64,000 nucleotides of DNA. Origin: Echinostoma caproni. Its lineage: Eukaryota > Platyhelminthes > Trematoda > Plagiorchiida > Echinostomatidae. The position numbers and the translations under genes are program-made. The DNA lies in NCBI GenBank assembly GCA_900618425.1, contig UZAN01040058.1:1-64000 (forward strand). Direction: 5' to 3'. Positions 45,401 through 57,400 of this stretch are shown one piece after another (position 1 is the first letter of the stretch; every line of letters begins with the position of its first letter). The notes below the pieces were generated by a model, which was not told the origin of the DNA, searched no databases, and worked only from the letters and a program-made list of their open reading frames with translations.

Positions 45401-48400
45401 AGTCGTTTCCCACTTCGTTGGGGAATTTTTATCCCCATTCATCAAATATGAACTGGTTTTATAAATTAACTGCACTTTCTCACTGAGTGAAGACAAAGAG
45501 ATGAACTATCGATCAGTAATACAAGTGTTGTTTTTGCTATCTAATAACCGAATATGTTATAAAATCAGTTTTACAGTTGCATAAAGCTAACGATCTACGT
45601 TTTATCTCATTCGATATAAACTCAATTTTAGAAAGCGTTCAACGTGAGTGAAACTCGCTAATCCCATTGATTTTCTGTTTTCGTTTATTGGAAAACTGCT
45701 GTTTGCTTATGTAACGAACATCATTGATGACCTCGTTCATATATAAAAGAAAACTCGGGTAGACTAAATACGCAGGAATTTGGAAATAAAAAAGGAGCAT
45801 TTACATGACAGAAATAGTAATGGCTGTAACATCTTGCAATGTGATGTCTCTGTTAGCGTATGAGATGAGCGACAACGGATGGAAAGGAGTGATGAAAATA
45901 CATTAATATTTGTAAATACTTGTACTCTGCGACGAGTTTGGAAATTTGGTGAGTTATGATGTTGGTTGGAGATGGTTATAGCACTGCCATCGGTGCATAG
46001 AATGAATAAATAACAATTACCGTTACTTCTGGACTGATCACCTGATAAATAATTTGATTTCCCAATTTTTAGAAGATGAAATGAGTAAGTGGTTATTGAT
46101 TGAAAGAGCATGTGTGTATCTCTTTCAATTTCGATATCCCTAACTCTGGGTATTCATTTCTGTGCTCGTGATCTACATGGCATTTTTTCTGTATGTTTGC
46201 TATATTCTAGATCAATCTGTTGAAAGTGAGTTCCAGAATACCTCTGTGTACTGTAGCTGTTTCATCTCGTAACAGCTCCCGAACTGAATTTCCACTGAAC
46301 CCATTTTCAGCGAATTTAGTTATCTTGAACAACTCGCCAGGACAATACACACTTGAAACGTCAACAAGAATTTAAGATTGTCCCATATCGTTTTTCACTG
46401 TGCATACGGTCTCTCATCATCATCTCGTCAAATGTACATGAGTTCTGTTTTAGGTGAATGCAGATTTGCATGGTCACACCAACAATTTTAAAAGTGGCGT
46501 TCTATTTAGATATTTTCTGTTGAGTGTGGTGTTAAGGGATCGCACAGTTATCGATATAAAATACGATTCTCAAGAATATTGAAAGCAGTTCTGTCATGAA
46601 AATTGTAATTGACTAATGTCTCTTCACCAAACAATATCCTTTCGAAAGATGTGTAGAGCGAAAACATGGAACAATATTTTGTTCACATAAATGACGTGTT
46701 CTATCTTCTCATTCACTTGGATTGGCCCATGTTTCGTTGATAGTCCCCATTTGCAAACAAAGCATTTGCTTCAGTTGAGAACCAGTTGTTTAATTTCGTC
46801 TTGTGAATACTTCGCTTTATTTCAGAATATGTCAGTGGTAGGTCTCCTTAAATCACATTTTTAAATGTTCTCGTATAAATTCCCAATTCGTATGAATGAA
46901 ATGAATGAAATTCATATACCAAAACTTCGTTGCAGAGCTCCAAGTGAAGAGTGAGTCCTCCGTTAAAAACTCTGTTTAAGCAACAAATACCAATATCTTG
47001 TATCGTTATCTATGTTTTACTGATCATACAAGCTCCCATTCATTAGCCTCAACAGTGACGAAGTGGACACTACACAATGACAGTATCCGCCACTGGTTTT
47101 ATAACAAAACGATAAGCCTAAAGACAGATCAGGTAATCAAAGTCGGACAAAAAAATCGATAGATTTAGTTATTGGGTTATTGTCCAATCAGGTTCTTATT
47201 AAGATCCAGTCATGCACAGCGATACTAGTCACCAATCATGCTCGCCGTAGCTGGATGAAGTTTCGAATGTTCCGTTCAACAACATCTGTGTTTGTGGTCC
47301 TTTTAACGGTCACCATGACAACTAGCGTGCTCAATGTGATCCTCGGTTGAATAAAACCTTCATCTAACTCAACAAACGAAGGTAACTTCATCATAGTTTA
47401 TACAAGTGCGTTTCCAAGGCTAGAGTAGAAGAAGATGGCAGTTACTTATTGAGTGAGTTATTGTGGACGATATGCTGTGATACCCAAAGGCTTAGCGAGT
47501 TTTCATAGGAAAAGCGGTATTTGTACTTTGGCACAGAAAGTTGTGTTGTGTCGTTGACCATGGAATTCCTAGTTTCGCTGAAAACAACACAATCCCGAGA
47601 ACACGGAGACAATGGACCAAGTTACTGGAGATCTTTTAACTAAATAGAAGCCATGTATTTTCGTGTGATCAAGCAACAAAAATGAACCAAAATATTGAGA
47701 GAACGAGACCATGCATTTTAATTAGAATCCTAAATTTAAAGAACCACGAAACTTGGGCGCCTGATACCGGACTGAGTCAAATTTCTTCGGTGTGTTAAAA
47801 GGAGATTTAAATTCCAATATTGTTCTGTGTACTATACCGGGATGAAATTCCGTTCGACTAATTCAGAACTGACAATAAAAAATGTAGAAACCTGAAGAAA
47901 AATGATTTGTGCAATGCGGCATGTGAAATTAGATTTTGTTCTGTTCGATTGGTTGTCTTTTCATCTGATTCATCACTTGTTTGAGTTTTGTTCCTGTGAT
48001 TGTGGACGGGATTTCTAGAAGAATAAATGAATGTGATCTTTGATCAGGAACAAATCTTACTACAGTCTAACATTCACTTATGATCTGGCTCCCTCTCTTT
48101 CATGACATCGGTGATACCGTCACCAATTATCACCCCGGAGGAGGATGTGTGTTCGAATCCCACCACCACCACCGACTGTCTTTCCCCATTATGTGTTGTA
48201 TGGCAGCTCTTTAATTGGCCACTTGCCCCTTCCTGAAAATGTTATCTTTGTATACTCAATAAAAGGAAGTAAAATGGAACTGAAAATGACATTATTGACG
48301 TTTAATTTTGTGTTTTAACCCTAACCGTCTAGAACAAAACGAAGGTAGGTGAAATGCAGGCAGTGTGAATACTCTTAATAAGCGCGCAACAAAATGTAGC

Positions 48401-51400
48401 TCTCAAAACCGTCGAAATCAACGGAAAATATCATTATTCTTCTCTTTTCATGCAACTCATATTACAGAACTGGACAAGGCCAGTAAGTTTTGTGAACGTA
48501 ATAACCGGCCTATTTTGTTGCGCAACAGGTTGCTCCGAAATGATAAAGTGTGTTCCTTCCGATCACTCATCACTGTTCGTAAAATGTGGCCCGATCTGTT
48601 CGATTGTTCCGTTACCAGAGTGAATGTGATCACCCAGTGAACGTCAGTAGTTTACACAACTTCCATTTATATATCACTGCCAGGGTAAAAAGAGGAAAAC
48701 TGACGGCATTTAATTCCTCGCCTCAAAATACACTGTGTAACTCTGTAACTTTCCAACCTCGGTGATAAATAAATAAGCATTATGAATCCAGGTCTTACAA
48801 ATAACAAAAAAAGGTATTTCTGGCTGCGTATTCAAAATTTATTTGTCACCGACGGATATATTTTCCTGAGTGAACTCCCAATTGAATGTCCATTTGAATT
48901 GTTTACTCTTCAGAATTCATCGAAAGTGAGTTTTTCAAATTTTCAAAGCATCTCGGATAATTGTTTTGTTGATTCTGAACTGTTTTGAATGGTTGCGTCA
49001 TGAACACTGTTGTCCCCTTTAATTTAGAAAAAGGTAACCTCTGTTTTGGGGCATCCTGTTCAAAAGCCTTTCAAAATCACTTTCACGATCTTAAGATCTC
49101 CTATGACTTGAGTATGAACAAAACAGATTTCCTGTGGTGAATGCAGATGTGCAGGCGAAGCAGAAACAGTTTGTTTGCATCCTCGACCCGGGGCGATAGA
49201 ATGTGAGGAGATATCATCTTTTGTGTTTCGGGCATCGCGTCAATCCTCCACTTGAATTTTATTCCATTTGAGGGCTTCAAGTTAGTCCGGTAAAATGTTG
49301 CACGTACACCGCAGTCACTGGATCTCTCACTGTGACTGACTTCGTTTTTTCAAATGAACTGTAATCCTCTCCCGGCATTGGTTGTTATTTGATCGACCTA
49401 GTTAGTCTGTTCATTCGTTCAATATTCCACCAGCTACTTACGTGCACATTTGGTGCGCATTCGAGTTGCTCAAAGAAGCAATCCCATTGGTTCACCCCCA
49501 AAACGGACTTACCACATGCCATCAAGAGTATGAACGAATACCCTTCTGATCGACTCGCTCGACCAGTAAGACAATACAAGGCACGCCAGTGGTGCCACCA
49601 TCACATCACTGCTGATAATAAGGAGAGTTATTAAAACATTCTAAAGTGATGATCAAACAGTTTGGATGGGGATTCCCAAACTGCGAAAATCGCGAGACAT
49701 TATCCAATTAGGTCTAGAAAAGTTTTGACTAGGAAATAAGCTGTATTTTTAGACAGGGGAAAGAAAAGATGTATGCCAAATTTTCTTTTACAGCTGATTA
49801 AGTGTGATCGAATCAGCTGAATGATAGATAGATGTGGAGCTCTCCATTTTGACGTCCCAATTTCTTTTAGAAAAGTTTTACTTTTGATAATTAATTCACT
49901 CATTTCTGAGTGGAAATGCGTTTCCAGTCGATGGGTTTTGCTTGTGTATTCCNGTTCTGGGTGCTTGCAATGCTTGTGATCTGAGCGTGCATGACCTTTG
50001 CTCGGTAATTGTGAGTCTAGTATGAACGAAGGGCATAGGAAGCGATATGAACTTTATTAGAACACCTTTCTTCATTTGAAACCTCTAAGATTTTGTATAC
50101 CTTGAATCCCCTTCCGGTCTAGACAATGTGAGAATCAAGTTTAGCGGCAGGGTTTCATTTGCCTCGATGCGCAACGATAGATGAAACTTGAATTTGTCCG
50201 GTATCCAATAAAATGACCGAAACCCAACATCTAACTCCTGATGGAATGTATTTTACTATTTCAGCGCTGAACAGTCAAAGTGAGTGCTACCTTTTAACGT
50301 TTCGGTGGACAAATAAATAGTGATAAAACCGAATAAAATGTTAATTTGTATTCACCTTCGGTTTCATGCTCGTGCTCATCATGGTGTATCGCACAGTCAC
50401 GAAAAATCGGAATCGTTTGGTTCATCAGATATCGGGAGTAATTATGTAAGACGGGGTGAATGAGTGCAAAAAAAAGGCACAATGACATCGTGATGACGGC
50501 AAGACTGCATTCATGAGACGAAATGTCTCGAAGCGAATGCGGGCAGGAAAAGGAAGGGAAGAAAACCAAACACGAACAGACTAACATCAATGAAGCTAAT
50601 CTGTACTTTGTGGGAGTTCCGGAAGATGACTGAAAGAATGGCTCAAAACCGTGGAAATATTCGCCGGAGAGTAAACCTGGGAACAACAAAATCCGAATGA
50701 ACTTCGGTGAACATGGCAAATATTGATGATGTGTGTGAGGAGACAGGCTCGAAATAAATCTTGCAAATCTAAAGAAGAAAACATTTGCCTTAGATGCCTC
50801 TAGATGCCTCTTCATTTTTTCCCAACATTCACTCTAAAAGCTTTATTAGAAAATGGTAATTGCATTCATTCCGAACTGTTTTAATAAATTTTGAAACTTT
50901 CTCCAATGATTGTTAACAGAGAAGAAAAAAGGTGAGTCCCCACAGACAAAAACAGTGACTCGCTTGTCGGAGGACGTGATTCAGTCTTGACCACGTTGCA
51001 TTGTTCCCATAGCGTGCTCAATTACTGCCCCCTTTTGGTACGAAATCATTCGATAGGAAAGCACCGATTTCGATTCAAGTGTTGGGTTTATTGAGTGCGG
51101 TCGCACAAACAAGAGAAAAAGCTTTAGCTTAAAATGGTCGCAGATAGCCTTACCCGTATAAAACACGAGACTGAATGAAACCTCTTTCATTTGAATAGTT
51201 AACCAGTTTTGTTTTCAATCAGCCAATTGGCGAACATGAGAAGTATTTGTTAGTCTGTATGTATTAGTTAAACTTTCAACCCATGCGGAAATTTAATAAT
51301 TTGTTTAATAATTTAATAATTTATAATCGATAATGGTCATTGGTTTTTTGACAAGATCGCTTTGGAAAGTGATTTTCCTCATTGAACTCTCAGTTGAAAT

Positions 51401-54400
51401 TTCAGCGGTTTCTTAATCCACGTGATGGTGGCAAGTACACCAAAAATGAATGTAAACGGATCGTCAAATCGAGGTTCCTACAAAATACATCGGATTAAGT
51501 AGATTACTGTTTTTGGTAAAATCTCGAATGACAAAGAATTGGGTATTATTAAGACTTCGTTTGGGTTCAGGAGTATCCTTTTTCTCTCAGAAAAATTGAG
51601 GGCTTTTATTCTTTGTTCAAACCATTATTTTTTCTTGCATTTGACTGTTCATATTTTGTGCATATCACCGGGGATAACTTACTTCCCATCATGGGTTGTG
51701 CTATGTCGTGTACGGACTAATCGTTTTATTAGACTCTCAGTAGTTACGTTGTTACACTGTTTGCCATACACCCGTGAGACCCCGGGTTCAATCCTCGGTT
51801 GGGTCAATGAATAAAGGCACCGCTGAGATTCAGAAGTTCATAGAGAAGAGAAGTCAACACGCACAATTATGATGTAACGTAAATGTTGGGTTTATTTCCT
51901 TGTTAGACTGTGCAGGAATAAGCCTGCAAGCTTGCTTGGCAGGGGATGTTTCCTACATACGCAATACTTGGTAGCCAATGTCAACCCAAAAGGTTTTATG
52001 GACTAACTTTGAGTTATATCCAACCTCAAAAATCTGATTGAATTGTTGTATGGTGATATGAGTTAATTTATAAAATAATGGCGAGTAACAGTGCAATTGA
52101 AAAAAATATACACCAGTACCGCATCTCCGTACCTGACGTTATTCAAAGGAATTCATGCTTGACTGGGCCAACGGAAAAACAACGAGCAAAAAACGAGCGC
52201 ATTGTAACACACCCACGAACTGCGAAACAAGGTAATCGTCATGGTAATCGAAGCACCAAAAATGCACTCCTAATGTCGTAGGACTGGTTGAGAATTGGCA
52301 CTGTGAATCAGGTGACAGTAATTGTGAGCACCATCAACTTTTGTTGGCGACGACAGGATCTGAACCGCGATCTTCAAGGCCAAAATGTGCAAGCGAGGGA
52401 GTTCGTCACCGCGCGAAGCAAATAGGCGAAACGAGAGTGCGGATCAGAATAAACATGTGCAGGAACACGCTACATCAGTGTTAGATGAAGACGTAATGGG
52501 AGAGACATTTATTTTGATTTTTTGAGTGTAACAGAAGAATATAGAAACCGACTACTCCGGTGGTGAACGGGAGTTGACTGTGTGAGAAATGCCTGACACG
52601 TGACGCACGAGGTCTGACAATGACTGGGGACATGCTACTGCATAAGTCTCGAATGGAATTAGACCATGGATAAGGTGGTAAACAGATTTAACACAAGGCA
52701 ATCCGAAATTGAGCACTGTTGGCATTTTACATAAAAACAGCATACATTGCACAGTAAGTAAGTGTAGTTGAAATCCGCAGGAATGTTCTCTTAAATCATC
52801 ATGATATAAAGACGACGAAATGTATCAATTGTTACAAATAGCAATTTTAATATCTTAACCTCGAGGACTACACCTCATTGTATTTTTTATTTTCGATTAA
52901 ATTTTTACAGAAGAGGAATATCAAGGTAGGTTTCATTGACTCTAAGTGAGAAAGTCATTTCGCATTGTGAAAGATTTATGTCATAATCATTATTGCCCCT
53001 GTTTCAGTGAACGTAGAAGATAACGACGAAGAAAATGCTCCTTTCAGTGACGAAATATCTCCATTGCTTGCTGTCCGACATCAGCCGATGAAGCCTTGGA
53101 AAAGATTCTTTCAGGAATACGGGGTGTTCTGTATGTTTGTTTTCTATGCTTTGACGTTCCATTAGAATACAAAACGAATATTAAATAACTGAAAATAAAT
53201 CATCAAACAAGAGCTTGGAGGAAACCTTTTCCAGAATGGATTAGAGTTCCGATATCAGAGAAACTGTGACCGTATTNCCAGTTATCGGAAAAGGCATAAG
53301 TCGGTGAACTGGCTGAATGCTTGTATATAACTCGCCAAAGCTTTACTACACAAAGAAATAATAAACATTGTATCGATTGTAACTTAATGAATATCGACAG
53401 AAAGCCTAACTGATCAACCACATGCTGCCAAATGAGAATTTTATAAGTCACGCGAGTTCTTGCAGGCGAAGTTTGAATTGTATTGCAATTATTTTGCTCA
53501 TTTAATTCCGTTTGATTCAAGTGAAATCCACTTTTTCCGCAAACAGAAATAAGCGTATTAGCTTAAATTAGTATCCGTACCCAGAGAAGGACCTGTGTTT
53601 TCACGGTATATTTCTATATGAGTTATTCTTGGACAGATTGTTACCACATTCGATATTTGTAGACTGCATTCCTAGGGCATGATGTTCAAGGTGGTGTATA
53701 CGCTCTCAGATGGGTTGTTTTCGAAGTAGCTCTGGATAGTCTCGGCATCTTTTGGCAGTCAAACGCGATGATGGTCTGTGGAACGCATTCGAAAGTAAAC
53801 GCCTTAGCCGTATTCATGGGCCAAACCGAGAATAGAAGAAAGTAACAATCAGTTTTATCTTTGAGTAATGAGTCTGTGGCAATTGAGTTTATCTTAGGTT
53901 AAATAAAATGAGTACCCCAATAACAATATACGCACAGGAAAGTTTCTACTACGCAGTATGGAAAGCTGAACAGCTTATTCGTCAAATGAAGAGCAGAACC
54001 TGATGGATTGGTCAGCTCGCTAGAAAACATAATATGAAAAGGTTTGTACTTGCTTATTTAGAAGGGGTTTCGAAACACATTTCGATTGTTTTGTGAAAAC
54101 ATGGTGATATGTTTTGGGTTCATAGAATAAAGCTTGAATGATAGCTTTGTTAAAGAAAAACTTACCGGTTAGGAACTGAATTTAAATTTATGTTCTCAAA
54201 TCGACCTATTTCAATCAGTAAAATTGAACTACTTGTCTGATGACCTTTGGACTGCTTTCCGTCGATTGTAGAAATTACTTTTACATAAACTATACATAAA
54301 CTTTGCATAAACTTTTACATTAACATCAGTGCACGCCTGGTTGGACTTTTGGGAATCTATTCGAATTCAAATTGTGCTACGTGTCGCGCATGCCGGTGGT

Positions 54401-57400
54401 CGGATTTATTGATTGATTGGTTGACTGATTGATAGATGCTGTCAGCTAGTACACACGCACGCACTCAGGCCATGCGGACTGTCTTCACCACAAAATCGAT
54501 CGCCCCCAGCCAATCAGATATTATTATTGGATGGTTCCTACGCTGATTGATTGGTTGACTGTTTGAATGCCTGCTTGACCGTTTTTGGTGGTTGAGTGAC
54601 GCATGAGCCAGTTGTTGACCTGGCTGTCTGCCTGCCATCCTAAGTGTTGCCCATTTCTGCCTGCACACCGGTCTACGGATCGGCTACACATGTGCCCTTT
54701 ACGAAAATGTATTGCATAACTGATTGCGTGCTCATTTACGCACTAAATATGAATTCATAGTAGGAGATTCCTTTTGGAATAAAGGGTATAACATATTCGG
54801 ACGCTAAATTTCACAGAACCAACGTATCACTTCTTTATGCACACAAACAGACAATTTTCGGCGTATTTGCTTTCAGAACCACTTAGAATTTCTGGAAATA
54901 GGCATCTTCTGTAAGCTCCTCGGACTTGGGATAGTTCATTTGTAACAGGACCTGTTCTCTCGCAGAAAATTCACCCGCTATGAATCGTCAATAGAAACAC
55001 CAATAAATTACTTCAATTTGAATACATTCGCTTAGAACACAAACGTGTTTTCAAAACGGTTGCAGCTCACCATGCTACACTTACCCACCAGCAGCGTTAA
55101 GTTCCTCCAGTTTCGCGACTGACTGCACTGTGCACTAAATGTCAAAGAGGAACAATCGATTTAAATTGTTCGTTTTATCGGTTAGTCTTTCCTTCAGTCC
55201 CCTATGAGACAGGTGCTGCCTGAGCAATAAACGTTCGCTCCAGACAAAATCAACTACAGCTCAAGCATTACACAACTGCCTTGGCCGCAAACCAGTCACA
55301 TATGTAGCACTTCACACTGGGAATACAGAGAGAGCGAGAGCATGACGCACCGCACTTCATTAACAACAAATTTGTTGTTTTTGGTAAAACCATGGTAATG
55401 AATCACAGAAAGAAACGATTCGTCTTTCATTGCATATTACCATCTTTTTACACTGGTCATTTATCGAACTTCCGATTCAATCATTAATTTAATTTAGTTC
55501 CAGAGCTCTTTGTATTGAGCGCAATCTACCCTCCAACTCATATTAAAAGTATTGTTCAATTCAATCTTTTGGTAAAATGATGTGTACCTGTTTTGTTTCA
55601 GATTTTATTCGCGGTAGGTTGCTTCTATCGTACGGTTGCATGTAAACATGGTCAGCTTCAACCGCAAACAGGCTACTTATTCCATACGGCATGGGTTTGA
55701 AACTCCAAAAAGTTTACAATGGTTTTACAAATGGCATACACCAGTGCTTCCGTTTTGTTCTGTTTAATTTGTATCTTGCAAGGAGTGTAAAGATATATAT
55801 ATATATATTGATCAAACTCATGCAATGTCATGGTGTTGCACGAGTTTGGTCAATACCTGCATCGATCTTTTGCGTCGTAAGTTGCACAAATTCTTAAACC
55901 TTAACTAGTATGAGTAAAACAATTTACACATCATAATCAGGGCTGATGTTAGCTACTCATTTTGAGTACTCTTCATCACCTGTCTCCGAAGATTATTTGG
56001 GTTTGAATATTACAAAATAATGTTGGTGACTCGAAGAATATATGGTTGGTTCGTAACAACCAAATTCATTTTAATTCAAACCGGGGTAAAGAGTAGTACG
56101 TCGAGATGAAACCGGAATAGAAGAGGTCAATATATTGAAACATGTACTTAACAAACGTTGAATAATCGCGACTGATTGAAGCATGAAGGTGGTTATGTAC
56201 TACAGAATGGATCAACGGTTCATTTAATTAAGGTCAACAACTAGAACGGATATACAGGTTCCATATCAACGAGCGTTGGACAAACCAGGTAGGTTGATTG
56301 AGTTACGTAGGACGGAAATAAGAAAACCGGATTGCCAATGATTGCGTTGGAGGGATGGGGGCTAATGCTTTTATCAAATACGGGTTTTACTGTTGATTGA
56401 CGATGGCTAACTAAGTGAAGAAATTATGCAGTGCGTATTCAGTGTCAAATGGAATTTACTGGAACGAATAACATCGAGCATTTAAATCACCATTTTAATT
56501 ACAGAGTTGGAAGAACAAAGTGAGTCGTTGGTGGCCAAGATAAAACCATTCGGTCCACTGTTGAACCACTTGTGAGATTAACTCTTTTTAAATATGCTGC
56601 CGTATTTACCACGGTTTTTAATTTGCAGAGCTTTGGTCTCTGTTTCACGTTCATTCATACGAGACAACCAGTCATAAGCACAAAAGCAATCATGCCCAAT
56701 GATTCTAAAAGCCAACCACATGGCAGCCTTCAAATGCTATGAATCAATTAAACGAATCATGAAATTTCGGAACAACCGTTTTCCCGTCTTGGTTTCATAA
56801 CTAAGTTTAAAGTCAACAAGTTGTATTTCAGATGAATATTCCCCACACTAATTAACCAAGTTCAACCCGGTAAAATCCTCATAACCCGTGGTCTATTTTC
56901 TATAAATCACGGTTGCCTGGACAAAGATGCCTCAACTAAATGCGTGATATAAAACACAATCACACAGAGTAACTTGAAATTAAGCGTCAAAATCATGGGA
57001 ATAATGTCGTTTGGTGTGATCATACTTGTTCATCTGCTGCGTACTCTATCTACCTTTATATACGCGTGCGCGTATGATCAACATGTGTGCCTAGTAAAAT
57101 GTGCGCACACTGTCCAGGGCTTACAAATGAAATGAATGACCAAAGGGGCTTCATGTACAATAGTTTATATCTCGGTGGCGCACAAACCATTACCCAATCA
57201 CATACAGGCGGTCGACAAAATATTAAAAATCTGTTCTCGTAGCTAGGGTGAACTGAATTCCATTTCACCTGTTCGCTGAGCTTGGCAATTTGTATGCAAA
57301 CGTTTCATCACCAGCTGAGATGACATCACCATTGCTTGTGAAGTGGGAGTGTTCTGCTTGCAATCGTTCGTTTATATAGGTGTTCTTCTCCATTGATTAT

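Noticed and set aside
45937..45948. 12-mer tttggaaatttg before gtgagt, between B exons 44 and 45
   Set aside because: The acceptor gcgacgag is weak. W-K-F does not match class A, and the required beta and alpha neighbours are absent.
54877..54910. 34-base open segment between tttcag and gtaagc
   Set aside because: The length would change the phase from 1 to 2, unlike every other exon; no supporting neighbour.
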